64,000 nt of DNA, taken from NCBI RefSeq assembly GCF_041435055.1, contig NZ_CP108002.1, forward strand, positions 2,666,001 through 2,730,000. Direction: 5' to 3'. Of this stretch, positions 38,526 to 47,513 are shown piece after piece. The notes under the pieces were generated by a model, which saw nothing but the letters and a program-made list of their open reading frames with translations, was not told where the DNA came from and did no database searches. The position numbers and the translations under genes are program-made. This DNA comes from Streptomyces sp. NBC_00341 (GTDB lineage: Bacteria > Actinomycetota > Actinomycetes > Streptomycetales > Streptomycetaceae). Position 1 is the first letter of the stretch; the number at the start of each line of letters is the position of its first letter.

Positions 38526-39512
38526 CTACCGCCCCGCCCGAGCCGCCCGCGCCACCGCCACCACGGCCTTCTCCAGCGCGTACGCCGGATCGTCCCCGCC
38601 CCCCTTGACCCCCGCATCCGCATCCGCGACCGCCCGCAGCGCCACCGCGACCCCGTCAGGCGTCCACCCGCGCATCTGCTGCCGCACCCGGTCGATCTTC
38701 CACGGCGGCATGCCCAGCTCGCGGGCGAGATCCGCCGGCCGCCCCCCGCGCGCCGACGACAGCTTGCCGATGGCCCGCACCCCCTGCGCGAGCGCGCTGG
38801 TGATCAGGACGGCCGCCACCCCCGTCGACAGCGACCAGCGCAGCGCCTCCAGCGCCTCCGCCGCCCGCCCCTCGACCGCCCGGTCGGCGACCGTGAAGCT
38901 CGACGCCTCCGCACGTCCCGTGTAGTAGCGCGCGACGACCGCCTCGTCGATCGTTCCCTCGACGTCCGCGACGAGCTGCGACACCGCGCTCGCCAGCTCC
39001 CGCAGATCGCTGCCGATGGAATCGACCAGCGACTGGCACGCCTCCGGCGTCGCCGAACGCCCCAGCGCCCGGAACTCGCCCCGTACGAAGGAGAGCCGCT
39101 CGGCCGGCTTGGTGGTCTTCGGACAGGCGACCTCCCGCGCACCCGCCTTGCGTGCCGCCTCCAGCAGTGCCTTGCCCTTGGCACCACCCGCGTGCAACAG
39201 CACGAGCGTGATCTCCTCGACCGGATCGTCCAGGTACTTCTTGACGTCCTTGACCGTGTCGGCGGGGAGATCCTGCGCATTGCGCACGATCACCACCTTG
39301 CGCTCCGCGAAGAGCGACGGGCTCGTCAGCTCGGCAAGCGTGCCGGGCTGGAGCTGGTCGGAGGAGAGGTCCCGGACGTCCGTATCGGCGTCGGACGCGC
39401 GGGCCGCCGCCACCACCTGCTGCACGGCGCGGTCCAGGAGCAGGTCCTCCTGGCCCACGGCGAGCGTGAGCGGGGCGAGCGGGTCGTCGGTGGAATTCCT
39501 TCTGGTGGCCAT
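38526..39512 (-). CDS. holA: DNA polymerase III subunit delta
   Basis: The 328-residue clamp-loader wrench subunit opens the beta clamp for loading. The N-terminal AAA+-like domain (LAVGQEDLLLDRAVQQVVAA, LFAERKVVIVRNAQDL), the middle SDLRELASAVSQLVADVEG and the C-terminal collar (LGMPPWKIDRVRQQMRGWTP) match HolA. ATG 39512 is the start, with GGAC about five bases upstream. It is divergent from a small unknown gene at 39639. Confidence 0.93.
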   Translation of the reverse strand: MATRRNSTDDPLAPLTLAVGQEDLLLDRAVQQVVAAARASDADTDVRDLSSDQLQPGTLAELTSPSLFAERKVVIVRNAQDLPADTVKDVKKYLDDPVEEITLVLLHAGGAKGKALLEAARKAGAREVACPKTTKPAERLSFVRGEFRALGRSATPEACQSLVDSIGSDLRELASAVSQLVADVEGTIDEAVVARYYTGRAEASSFTVADRAVEGRAAEALEALRWSLSTGVAAVLITSALAQGVRAIGKLSSARGGRPADLARELGMPPWKIDRVRQQMRGWTPDGVAVALRAVADADAGVKGGGDDPAYALEKAVVAVARAARAGR

Positions 39513-39552
39513 CGCCGTCCAGCATCCCACGCGCCGCTGACAGCCCGGCCGG

Positions 39553-39613
39553 CCGCTGTCGGGCCGCCCTTGTCCGGCCGCCCTTGTCCGGGCCGCCCAC
39601 TGTCGGGGCCGCC
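39553..39613. repeat. Short imperfect tandem repeat
   Basis: Four 14-15-bp units like TGTCCGGGCCGCCC run head to tail in the 126-bp gap between the divergent holA and small hypothetical genes. Confidence 0.6.
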
Positions 39614-39638
39614 GCCACCCGTGCCGGAGAATGGGCGG

Positions 39639-39884
39639 GTGAGCGATGTGAGACATGTACTGGTGCTGCCCGACCGCGATACGGCGCAGGAGGTGGCGGA
39701 CGAGCTGTCCGACCGGTTCGGGGTCACCGAGGAGCCGCAGCTCGTGCGCGACGCCCTGGCCGGCGAGGACGACGCGGAGGACGCCCAGTGGCTGGTGGTC
39801 GTGGAGGACCCGGACCGACGGCTGGACGCCTCGTCTCTCGACGGGTTCGCCGCGGAGTACGAGGGGTGGCTGGAGACCCCTTAG
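39639..39884 (+). CDS. Small conserved-type hypothetical protein
   Basis: The 81-residue acidic protein starts at GTG 39639 (MSDVRHVLVLPDRDTAQEVA) and ends EYEGWLETP. The pattern of a beta strand HVLVLPD, a helix AQEVADELSDRFG and a strand QWLVVVEDP gives a small alpha/beta fold with no signal or membrane segment. Third-position GC is as in neighbours, which supports coding. I do not recognise a function. It converges on the YceI gene and is divergent from holA. Confidence 0.72.
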   Translation: MSDVRHVLVLPDRDTAQEVADELSDRFGVTEEPQLVRDALAGEDDAEDAQWLVVVEDPDRRLDASSLDGFAAEYEGWLETP

Positions 39885-39931
39885 GCAGCGTCCGGGCGGG
39901 CCCCAGCACGTCGGAGCCCGCCCGGACTGGC

Positions 39932-40816
39932 TCAGCCCTTCGGGACGATCTGGATGTCCATGTCTATGGAGATGCTGGAGCCGACAGCGGCGATCCCGCG
40001 GGCCAGCATCGTCTGCCAGGTGAGGGTGAAGTCCTCGCGGTGCAGCTCGGTGGTGGCCCGGCAGGCCGCCCGCGTCTCGCCCTCCAGGCCGCTGCCGAGG
40101 CCGAGGTAGTGGGTGTCCAGCGTGACCGTACGGCTCACGCCGTGCAGGGTGAGCGCGCCGCTCACCCCCCAGCGGGTGCCGCCGCGGTGGACGAACCGGT
40201 CGCTGTAGAACTCCAGCGTCGGATAGCGGCCGACGTCGAGGAAGTCGCCGGAGCGCAGGTGGTCGTCGCGCATCTGGACGTTCGTGTCGATCGAGGCGGC
40301 GTCGATGATCACGTGCATGGCCGAGTTCTCCATGCGGTCAGCGATCCGGACCGCGCCCGCGAAGGTGTTGAACCGGCCGTGGATGCGGGCCATCCCGATG
40401 TGCCGGGCCGTGAAGCCGATCTGCGAGTGCATCGGCTCGATCTCCCACTCACCCGGGTCGGGCAGCTGCGGAGGCGCGGACATCTGAAGGGTCACATCGC
40501 CCAGACCCGCGTTCTCGCCCTCGGTGACCGAGGCCGAGCCGTGGAACGGGGTGAAGCCCTCAGCCGTGACGGCCAGCCGGTACTCCCCCGCCGGGACGGT
40601 GGCGAGGACATTGCCGTACGGGTCCGTCTCACCGGCGACGACCTTGCGCCCCTTGGCGTCCGTGACCACGAAGTCGGCCTGCCGGACGGCTTCGTTGACG
40701 GGGTCGAGCACTCGGCAGCTGAGGACTCCCGCCGAGTCCGGTACGGCGAGTCCCGCGAGGGCACTGCCGCGCACGGCACCCGTCGCTCCCTTGTTTCCGA
40801 GCCAGCGGCCGAACAT
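39932..40816 (-). CDS. YceI-family protein with N-terminal carboxypeptidase-regulatory-like domain
   Basis: The 294-residue protein has residues ~25-110 forming a transthyretin-like beta-sandwich (GVLSCRVLDPVNEAVRQADF, GNVLATVPAGEYRLAVTAEG). The YceI lipocalin-like domain follows (WEIEPMHSQIGFTARHIGMA, FDVGRYPTLEFYSD-like LDVGRYPTLEFYSDRF, LTLHGVSRTVTL). YceI proteins bind isoprenoid-type lipids. Most are secreted, but here there is no signal peptide, so it would be cytoplasmic. The start is ATG 40816; GTG 40822 two codons earlier is also possible. The fusion is odd, since single-domain YceI of ~190 aa is usual. Confidence 0.88.
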   Translation of the reverse strand: MFGRWLGNKGATGAVRGSALAGLAVPDSAGVLSCRVLDPVNEAVRQADFVVTDAKGRKVVAGETDPYGNVLATVPAGEYRLAVTAEGFTPFHGSASVTEGENAGLGDVTLQMSAPPQLPDPGEWEIEPMHSQIGFTARHIGMARIHGRFNTFAGAVRIADRMENSAMHVIIDAASIDTNVQMRDDHLRSGDFLDVGRYPTLEFYSDRFVHRGGTRWGVSGALTLHGVSRTVTLDTHYLGLGSGLEGETRAACRATTELHREDFTLTWQTMLARGIAAVGSSISIDMDIQIVPKG

Positions 40817-41003
40817 CTTCACGTACTCCCCGGGGGCATCTTCACCTTGGGGCCGGGTGGCTGGACGTCGTTGTCGGAGCAGCGGCCCGCCGACGAGCAT
40901 GCATTCGATCACCCTTGTGGCGTTCGAGGCAAACAGAGCATCTCGGCGGTGCTTGGGCGGAGGTGTTACCGAAGGTCCGAATTTGTCACTCCGTTTGTGT
41001 GTG

Positions 41004-41834
41004 TCACCCATTCGGGGCAGACGGACCGTCTCTGCGGACGGTGGGCAGCCGGTCGAGGTCGAGTCCGAAGTGCTCGCGGTACGCGGCGAGCACCTCCTCG
41101 TCGCCTCCCAACGGAGTCTCGTGCCGCTCGCCGCCGGCCGTCGTGACGAGCGTCCGGCCACTGAGCGTGATCCGGCCGGTGGCGGTGAACCGGGAGCAGA
41201 CCGTGGACCGGGTGAAGCCGGAGTCGGGTGAGGTGCGGTGGTACCAGGCACCGGACCGGAAATCCGCCAGCGCCCGGGGCCGCAGGTCCAGCAGGAACTG
41301 CGGCACACCGTCACGCAGCACCTCGACGTCCCCGTAGCGCTCTCCGCCCTCCCCGGCGGCCCGACTGATCCGGAAGGTGCCGCGTGGGTCCTCCTGGTCG
41401 GTGCGGTCGTCGAGTGCGAGCGGCTGCTGGGCGTGGTCACCGAAGCCGACGTCCGCGAGCCACGGGCCGGTGCCGTCGTCCGTCCCCACGCGGAGCGCCA
41501 GGTGGTCGTAGGGAATGCCGGGCTTCCCGTCCTTGCCGTGGACCCGGGCCTGGAGCAGCGTGACCTCGAAACCCAGCTCCCGCAGCAGCGCGGCGAAGGC
41601 CCCGTTGAGTTCGTAGCAGAACCCACCGCGGCGGCCGGCCACGATCTTGTCGAGGAGTGCCTGCTCCTCCAGCACGATGTCCTCGCCGAGATGGATCGAG
41701 AGGTTCTCGAAGGGCACGGCGGTGAGGTGGCGCAGTTGCAGCTCGCGCAGTGCCGCCGCGTCGGCGCGGGCGGGCCGGGTGGCGCCGATGCGTGCCAGGT
41801 AGGAGTCGACGGTGTGCGGCAGGTGCGGGTCCAT
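41004..41834 (-). CDS. nat: Arylamine N-acetyltransferase
   Basis: The 276-residue NAT transfers acetyl from acetyl-CoA to arylamines and hydrazines. The catalytic triad is clear: Cys in RRGGFCYELNGAF, His in YDHLALRV and Asp in VGFGDHAQQPL. The start is set at ATG 41834 (MDPHLPHTVDSYLARIG) for length and homologue form; ATG 41870 would add 12 residues. A MITE-like palindrome lies 49 bp upstream and may separate the gene from its original promoter. Confidence 0.94.
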   Translation of the reverse strand: MDPHLPHTVDSYLARIGATRPARADAAALRELQLRHLTAVPFENLSIHLGEDIVLEEQALLDKIVAGRRGGFCYELNGAFAALLRELGFEVTLLQARVHGKDGKPGIPYDHLALRVGTDDGTGPWLADVGFGDHAQQPLALDDRTDQEDPRGTFRISRAAGEGGERYGDVEVLRDGVPQFLLDLRPRALADFRSGAWYHRTSPDSGFTRSTVCSRFTATGRITLSGRTLVTTAGGERHETPLGGDEEVLAAYREHFGLDLDRLPTVRRDGPSAPNG

Positions 41835-41882
41835 CCCGGCAGTCTGTCCCGGTGCGCGGTGGCCCGCCATGAGGCGGTGGTC

Positions 41883-42061
41883 CTAGGGCCTGTCGTCGAA
41901 CTGCCGTCGTCGCCCGAAGGGCGGCCGCACGGCGTCAGGCGCGTGCTCTCGGCGTGCCGGCCCCAGACCCCTGTACTGGACGTACCGGGGTCTGGGGCCG
42001 GTGCGGCGAGAGTGCGTGCATGGCGTCGCGCGGCAGACGGCAGTTCGACGACAGGCCCTAG
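41883..42061. mobile_element. Second MITE-like palindromic element with CTAG ends
   Basis: The 179-bp element has 26-bp perfect inverted ends, 41883-41908 and 42036-42061, starting CTAGGGCCTGTCGTCGAACT. A 15-bp inner palindrome (CCGGCCCCAGACCCC) lies at 41957-41971/41987-42001. It has no coding capacity and shares CTAGGGCCTGTC with the element at 16513. It sits between the divergent NAT and oxidase genes. Confidence 0.85.
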
Positions 42062-42097
42062 GACCGGCGGCGGAGGCGCGGTGCCGGGTGCACTGGC

Positions 42098-42103
42098 TAG
42101 CGT
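42098..42103 (+). promoter_or_regulatory. -10 box of a probable leaderless promoter
   Basis: TAGCGT lies seven bases before ATG 42111. The GGGAG directly touching the ATG is too close to serve as a ribosome site. Confidence 0.5.
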
Positions 42104-42110
42104 GCGGGAG

Positions 42111-42566
42111 ATGACGAAGCACGAGCCGGCCCGCAGCCGGGAGCAGCGCAAGCAGGATGCGCTCGATCGCCTGGAGCAGGACGAGGACGCGTGGGTTTCC
42201 ACCGCCTCGCAGGACGGCGTACCGACCCTGGTGCCACTGTGGTTCGTGTGGGACCGGGGGACGCTGCTGATGGCCACCCGGCGCACCAACCCCACCGCGG
42301 TCAACGTGACACCGGCCGGGCAGGCCCGGATCGCGGTGGGCCACACCCGCGATGTGGTCCTCATCGAGGCGACCGCCGAGGTGATCGAAGGGGCGGACCT
42401 TGCCCCGGAGTCGGGCGACGCCTTCGCCGCCAAGTTCGACTGGGACCTGCGGAACAGCCCCGCCTGGGTGTACCTGCGCTTCACTCCGACCGCGATCAAG
42501 GCGTGGCGCGAGGCGAACGAGCAGACCGGCCGTGAGCTGATGGCCGAGGGCCGTTGGCTGGACTGA
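42111..42566 (+). CDS. PPOX-class F420-dependent oxidoreductase-like protein
   Basis: The 151-residue split-barrel flavin/deazaflavin-binding protein has SREQRKQDALDRLEQDEDAW, VPTLVPLWFVWDRGTLLMAT, NPTAVNVTPAGQARIAVGHT, VVLIEATAEVIE and a C-terminal YLRFTPTAIKAWREANE. The pattern fits the actinobacterial PPOX F420 family (Rv3369-like). The cofactor is inferred from the family. The start is ATG 42111, probably leaderless; GTG 42102 is an alternative. It lies just beyond the second palindromic element. Confidence 0.87.
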   Translation: MTKHEPARSREQRKQDALDRLEQDEDAWVSTASQDGVPTLVPLWFVWDRGTLLMATRRTNPTAVNVTPAGQARIAVGHTRDVVLIEATAEVIEGADLAPESGDAFAAKFDWDLRNSPAWVYLRFTPTAIKAWREANEQTGRELMAEGRWLD

Positions 42567-42574
42567 CGGTTCGG

Positions 42575-45079
42575 TCATGACCGGCCCACCGCCCGCAGCC
42601 CCGGCCCGGCACCCGTCACCGCGATCGCGCCGTCCCTGTCGGTGCGGAGCACCACCGCTCCCCCGGCCCTGAGCGTCTCGACCGTACCGGCGGCCGGATG
42701 CCCGTACGGGTTGTCCCGACCCACACTGACCAGGGCGAACCTCGGATGCACGGCCCGGAGCAGGGCGGCGTCCTGGTATGCGGAGCCGTGGTGGGCGACC
42801 TTGAGCACATCCACCCGCGGGAGGGCCGGGTAGCTGCGCAACAGTCGCTGCTGGGACGGGGGTTCGAGGTCACCGGGGAGCAGCAGGGTGAGCCCACCGG
42901 CCCGCACGAACAAGGTGACGCTGGCATCGTTCGGCCCCTGCGGCGGGGGCCCCGCCGCCCGACCCGCCGGGTCCACGGACGCACCGCCCACCGGCCACAG
43001 CACCTGCCAGTCGAGCGCGCCGATCCGGCGGCGCTCACCGGGGACGGTCCGCACCACGGAGACCCGGGCCGCCGCTGCCGTTCTCCTCACGAACGCGGCC
43101 TGCTCCGGCGGTTCGTCCAGGCTCGTCGTCTGGATCACGCCCACCGGTCTGCCCCGCAGAACACCGGGCAGACCCCGCACGTGGTCTGCGTGAAAATGAG
43201 TCAGCAGCAACAACGGGATGCGGGTGATCCCCAGGTCACGCAGGCACCGGTCCACGAGCCGGGGATCCGGTCCGGTGTCGACGACCACACCCGAGCCGGG
43301 CCCCGCCGCGAGCACCAGGGCATCGCCCTGGCCCACGTCGCACATCGCGAACGCCCACCCGGGCGGCGGCCACCCGGTCAGCACCCGGGTCAGCGGAACC
43401 GGGCGCACCACCGCGAGCACCAGGAGCAGCGCCGCGGCGCAACACACCCAGGGATGCCGTCCGACGCGCCGGGCGCACAGCACCACCAGCCCGGTCAGCG
43501 CGGCCAGCAGCAGCGCGCCCGTCCGCCCGTCGGGCCAGCCGATCTCCGCACCGGGCAGCGCCGCACCGGTCCGGGCAACCGAGGCGATCCACCCGGCCGG
43601 CCACCCCGCCACCCGGGCGAGCAGCTCGGCCACCGGCATGGCCACCGGAGCCAGGGCCAGCGCGGCGAACCCGAGCACCGTGGCGGGCGCGACCGCGAAT
43701 TCGGCCAGCAGGTTGCACGGGATCGCCACCAGGCTCACCCGGGAGGCGAGCAGCACCACAACGGGCGAGCACACCGCCTGCGCCGCCGCCGCGGCAGCCA
43801 GCGCCTCGGCCAACCGGGGCGGTACCCGGCGCCGTTGGAGCGCGTCGCTCCACCGCGGGGCGATGGTCAGGAGCGCGCCGGTGGCCAGGACCGACAGGAC
43901 GAATCCGTAACCGCGCGCCAGCCAGGGGTCGTAGAGCACCAGCAACAGGACGGCGGCGGCCAGCGCGGGGATCAGTGTCCTGCGCCGCCCGGTGCCGATG
44001 GCGAGCAGTGTGATCAGACCGCAGGCCGCGGCCCGCAGCACACTGGGTTCGGGCCGGCAGACGAGGACGAACGCGAGCGTGAGTCCGCCGCCGAGCAGGG
44101 CGGTCATCCGCAACGAGATCCCCAGCACGGGGGCCAGTCCTCGGCGTTCGGCCCGCAGCGCGCTGCCGGGCGGTCCGATGAGCAGGACCAGCAGGATCGC
44201 CAGGTTGGCACCCGAGACCGCCATCAGATGGGTGAGGTCGGTCGCCCTGAACGCGTCGTGCAGTTCCGGCGTGACCCGGGTGATGTCACCGACGACCAGT
44301 CCGGGCAGGAGCGCCCGCGCATCGGGGCCGAGCCCCTCGGTCGCGGTGCGCAGCCCGGCGCGCAGGCTGCCCGCCGTGCGCTGGACGAGTGTGGGCGGGC
44401 CGGTGACGCGGGGCGGGCCCTTGCCGGAGGGACGGAGAACCGCGACGGCCCGCTCCCCGGCGTGCAGCGGTGGCGCCAGCCGGCCGCTGACCTGTAATCG
44501 GGTGGAGGGCAGCAGCCGCTGCCACTGCTCCGCCGCACCGCCGGGTGTGACGATGACCAGCACCGGCGTGCGCAGCCGGGACGCCGAGCCGCTGGGCCCC
44601 GTCCGCAGCCGGGTGATCTCGGCGTCCAGGAGCAGGGCGGCGGGGGTGCTGTGGTCACCGCGTACCCGGGGAAAGGTCTGGCGGGCGTCGGAGGTGAGGG
44701 TGATCTCCGCCTCGATCCTCGCGAACTGCCGGGCCAGCGCGGGCACCGGCCCCTGTCGCACGTCGGCGCTGTGCAGCCCGGCCGACGCCGCCCCGGCGGC
44801 CGCGCAGAGGAGCACCGCCGCAGCCGCCGTCGCGTGCGGACGCCACCGCCCATCGCCCACCCGCCGGGATCCAGCCACGGCCAGGAGGACCATGGCCGCT
44901 CCGAGGCAGAGCACCACCCCCGCCGCCGCCCACCGGCCCGGCGCTCCCGCCGTCAGCGCGGCCGAGGCCCAGGCCGCCAGTGCCGGGGCAACCAGTCGCA
45001 GATCGGCCGGACCCTCCTGCCGGGGGTCGGCGTCCCCGAGCCGCCTGCCCGACGCCGCGTGGACGTCCGCGGCGCTCAC
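42575..45079 (-). CDS. comEC: ComEC/Rec2-family DNA uptake channel protein
   Basis: The 834-residue integral membrane protein has N-terminal helices, a beta-rich OB-like segment and the Competence domain (THLMAVSGANLAILLVLLIG, LAFVLVCRPEPSVLRAAACG). A C-terminal metallo-beta-lactamase domain carries LTHFHADHVRGLPGVLRG and DVLKVAHHGSAYQDAALL. ComEC carries single-stranded DNA across the membrane in competent bacteria. The zinc motif is intact, so nuclease activity is possible. GTG 45079 overlaps the comEA stop by four bases. Confidence 0.95.
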   Translation of the reverse strand: MSAADVHAASGRRLGDADPRQEGPADLRLVAPALAAWASAALTAGAPGRWAAAGVVLCLGAAMVLLAVAGSRRVGDGRWRPHATAAAAVLLCAAAGAASAGLHSADVRQGPVPALARQFARIEAEITLTSDARQTFPRVRGDHSTPAALLLDAEITRLRTGPSGSASRLRTPVLVIVTPGGAAEQWQRLLPSTRLQVSGRLAPPLHAGERAVAVLRPSGKGPPRVTGPPTLVQRTAGSLRAGLRTATEGLGPDARALLPGLVVGDITRVTPELHDAFRATDLTHLMAVSGANLAILLVLLIGPPGSALRAERRGLAPVLGISLRMTALLGGGLTLAFVLVCRPEPSVLRAAACGLITLLAIGTGRRRTLIPALAAAVLLLVLYDPWLARGYGFVLSVLATGALLTIAPRWSDALQRRRVPPRLAEALAAAAAAQAVCSPVVVLLASRVSLVAIPCNLLAEFAVAPATVLGFAALALAPVAMPVAELLARVAGWPAGWIASVARTGAALPGAEIGWPDGRTGALLLAALTGLVVLCARRVGRHPWVCCAAALLLVLAVVRPVPLTRVLTGWPPPGWAFAMCDVGQGDALVLAAGPGSGVVVDTGPDPRLVDRCLRDLGITRIPLLLLTHFHADHVRGLPGVLRGRPVGVIQTTSLDEPPEQAAFVRRTAAAARVSVVRTVPGERRRIGALDWQVLWPVGGASVDPAGRAAGPPPQGPNDASVTLFVRAGGLTLLLPGDLEPPSQQRLLRSYPALPRVDVLKVAHHGSAYQDAALLRAVHPRFALVSVGRDNPYGHPAAGTVETLRAGGAVVLRTDRDGAIAVTGAGPGLRAVGRS

Positions 45080-46347
45080 GGTCGCACCAGGGGCTGGAGG
45101 TCGGCGAACCGGCGGTCACCGATCCCCGTGACCTCGTGGAGTTCGTCGACGGACCGGAAACCACCGTGCTCGGTGCGGTAGTCGACGATGTGCTGGGCGA
45201 GGACGGGCCCCACTCCGGGCAGGGTTTCGAGCTGATCGGCGGTCGCGCCACTGAGGCTCACCGGTCCAGTGGCGGGCCCCGTGGCCGTCGGCCCCGCGCC
45301 ACCCCCGCCCGCACCGCCCGCACCGCCCGCACCGCCCGCGGCAACCGTGCCGGGCGGTGCGCCCACCAGGATCTGTTCCCCGTCCACGAGCACCCGGGCC
45401 CGGTTGAGGCCGTCGAGATCGACACCGGGCCGGACCCCGCCCGCCGCCTCCAGCGCGTCGGTGACCCGGGCGCCGGACGGCAGCCGGTGAATCCCGGGCC
45501 GCCGCACCTTCCCGCTCACATCCACCACGATCCGCCCGCCGGTGGTCCCCCCGACGGCGGGTGGCGGCCCGGGGGACGGCTCGGGCGCACCCGACCCGCC
45601 GGCCGCCGGGTCCGCGTCGGCCGGCGGCACAGCAACGTGCCCGGCCTGGCTGACGGAATCCGGGGCACGTACGCCTTCGGGGCGTGCGGACCAGAAGTGC
45701 ATCCCGGCGAAGACAGCCGCCGCCACCAGGACAACGGCCAGCGCGGCGAGGGTCCTTGGCTCCAGCCCGCATCTGAGCTGCACCCACATCGGCAGCCTGT
45801 CCCGCAGCGCGGGAACCCACCGCGCCCGCCACCCCTCGCGTTCCGCCCGCGCCGACGGGCCGGCCGACGGCTCCGGGGCCGCAGCTTCCACTGCTTCCGC
45901 TTCCGCCACGGAAGCCCCGTCCGCCACGTCTACGACGCCCGCCGGAACCGGACCCACGTCTGCCGCAGGAACCGGACCCACGTCTGCCGCCGGAACCGGA
46001 CTCGCGCCCGCCGCAGGAACCGGACCCGGCCCCGTGTCCACCGCATGCCGGGCCACCCGCCGCTCATACCCGCCCGCCATGAGCGCGTCCGCACGGGAGC
46101 GCGAGGCCGCCGCGGCGGCGGCGCGGTCCGGTGCGTGTCGTCGGCCGGGTCCGTAGCCCGCCCCGCTCCGGACAGCACGCCCGTCCGAGTCGGGAACGCG
46201 GCCCGGCCCGCTGCCGGGTCCGCCGCCTCGTCCGCCTGCCCTACCGAAGGGGCGGGTCCTGCCGAAGGGGCCGGTACGGCGGATTCCGCCGCTGGGTCCG
46301 CTGGGTCCGCTGGGTCCGCTGGTTGCACGATGTGATCGGGAAGCCAT
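45076..46347 (-). CDS. comEA: ComEA-type DNA-binding membrane protein
   Basis: The 423-residue protein has a long Pro/Ala/Gly-rich cytoplasmic N-terminus with repeated VPAADVGP units, one membrane helix (LAALAVVLVAAAVFAGMHFW), an SLBB domain (IVVDVSGKVRRPGIHRLPSGARVTD) and, after a poly-Gly linker, a helix-hairpin-helix pair (VSLSGATADQLETLPGVGPVLAQHIVDYR). ComEA is the surface DNA receptor of competence. The cytoplasmic tail of ~210 residues is longer than in classical ComEA. It is coupled to comEC. Confidence 0.93.
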   Translation of the reverse strand: MASRSHRATSGPSGPSGPSGGIRRTGPFGRTRPFGRAGGRGGGPGSGPGRVPDSDGRAVRSGAGYGPGRRHAPDRAAAAAASRSRADALMAGGYERRVARHAVDTGPGPVPAAGASPVPAADVGPVPAADVGPVPAGVVDVADGASVAEAEAVEAAAPEPSAGPSARAEREGWRARWVPALRDRLPMWVQLRCGLEPRTLAALAVVLVAAAVFAGMHFWSARPEGVRAPDSVSQAGHVAVPPADADPAAGGSGAPEPSPGPPPAVGGTTGGRIVVDVSGKVRRPGIHRLPSGARVTDALEAAGGVRPGVDLDGLNRARVLVDGEQILVGAPPGTVAAGGAGGAGGAGGGGAGPTATGPATGPVSLSGATADQLETLPGVGPVLAQHIVDYRTEHGGFRSVDELHEVTGIGDRRFADLQPLVRP

Positions 46348-46449
46348 GCCTCACGACGTTAGGCACTTCCGCCGGAACCCGCTGACCTCGCCCAATTACG
46401 GTGGAAAACCTGCCCGTTGTGGATAACTCCACCACTCCGGACGGTGACA

Positions 46450-47295
46450 TCAGCGCGGCGAGATCACAGCTCCCAGCAGCCCCGGACCGGTGTGCGCGCC
46501 GATCACCGCACCCACCTCGCTGACATGGAGATCGACCAGCCCGGGAACGCGCTCGGCCAGCCGCTCGGCCAGCCGCTCGGCCCGCTCCGGGGCCGCCAGG
46601 TGGTGCACCGCGATGTCCACCCGCCCGCTCCCCGCACGCTCGGCGACGATCTCCTCCAGCCGGGCGATGGCCTTCGAGGCCGTTCGCACCTTCTCCAGCA
46701 GTTCGATGCGTCCGCCGTCCAGCTGGAGCAGCGGCTTCACGGCCAGGGCCGAGCCGAGCAGCGCCTGTGCGGCACCGATCCTGCCACCGCGGCGCAGGTA
46801 GTCCAGGGTGTCGACGTAGAAGTACGCGGACGTGCCCGCCGCACGCTTCTCCGCGGCCACCACCACGTCGTCCAGGCTGCCGCCCCCGTCCGCGGCCTCC
46901 GCCGCCGCCAGGGCACAGAAGCCGAGGGCCATCGCGACCATCCCGGTGTCCACCACCCGCACCGGAACCGGCGCGTCCTTCGCCGCCAGGACGGCGGCGT
47001 CGTACGTGCCGGAGAACTCCCCGGACAGGTGCAGCGAGACGACGCCGCTCGCCCCGGCGTCGGCGGCCGCACGGTAGGTGGCGGCGAACACCTCCGGGCT
47101 GGGCCGGGACGTCGTCACGGGGCGGCGCTTCTGGAGCGCCAGCGCGAGGGAGCGGGCCGAGATCTCGGTGCCCTCCTCCAGCGCCTGGTCACCGAGGACG
47201 ACGGTCAGCGGCACTGCGGTGATGCCATGCCGTTCCATCGCCTCGGGCGGCAGGTAGGCCGTTGAATCGGTGACGATCGCGACATGGCGGGACAT
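46450..47295 (-). CDS. DegV-family fatty-acid-binding protein
   Basis: The 281-residue DegV protein has VAIVTDSTAYLPPEAMERHG, TSRPSPEVFAATYRAAADAG, SLHLSGEFSGTYDAAVLAA, VVDTGMVAMALGFCAL and the C-terminal VSEVGAVIGAHTGPGLLG. DegV/FakB proteins bind a fatty acid and hand it to a kinase (FakA). I see no fakA in the window. The start is ATG 47295; the TAACCT box seven bases upstream (47303-47308) suggests a leaderless transcript. Confidence 0.93.
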   Translation of the reverse strand: MSRHVAIVTDSTAYLPPEAMERHGITAVPLTVVLGDQALEEGTEISARSLALALQKRRPVTTSRPSPEVFAATYRAAADAGASGVVSLHLSGEFSGTYDAAVLAAKDAPVPVRVVDTGMVAMALGFCALAAAEAADGGGSLDDVVVAAEKRAAGTSAYFYVDTLDYLRRGGRIGAAQALLGSALAVKPLLQLDGGRIELLEKVRTASKAIARLEEIVAERAGSGRVDIAVHHLAAPERAERLAERLAERVPGLVDLHVSEVGAVIGAHTGPGLLGAVISPR

Positions 47296-47302
47296 GAGCG
47301 GG

Positions 47303-47308
47303 AGGTTA
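47303..47308 (-). promoter_or_regulatory. -10 box of a probable leaderless promoter
   Basis: TAACCT on the minus strand lies seven bases before ATG 47295, with no ribosome site between. Confidence 0.5.
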
Positions 47309-47400
47309 CCTTCCGGCGTGGTGGCTCGGCAGTCCGACCCTGCCCGAATGATCAGTTCCGGTCGCTTCGAGCCGCATCCTGCCATGCCCGGTACCGTTCG

Positions 47401-47462
47401 GCGCGCCGGTCCAGCGCCGGTCCAGCGCCGGTCCAGCGCCGGTCAGCGCCGGTCAGCGCCGG
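47401..47462. repeat. Short tandem repeat (GCGCCGGTCCA/GCGCCGGTCA)
   Basis: Three 11-bp units followed by two 10-bp units run head to tail between degV and the next gene. The gap 47296-47513 otherwise shows no gene. Confidence 0.75.
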
Positions 47463-47513
47463 GGCCCCGGCCGGCGCCGCGCCCGTATCCCGCCGCACAG
47501 GACGTTCGGTGCT

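Noticed and set aside
42111..42117. GGGAG directly before ATG 42111 as ribosome site
   Set aside because: It touches the start codon and cannot place the ribosome; a leaderless start is more likely.
45300..45345. GCACCGCCC-type repeat possibly a mobile or regulatory repeat
   Set aside because: It simply encodes the Gly/Ala linker of ComEA.
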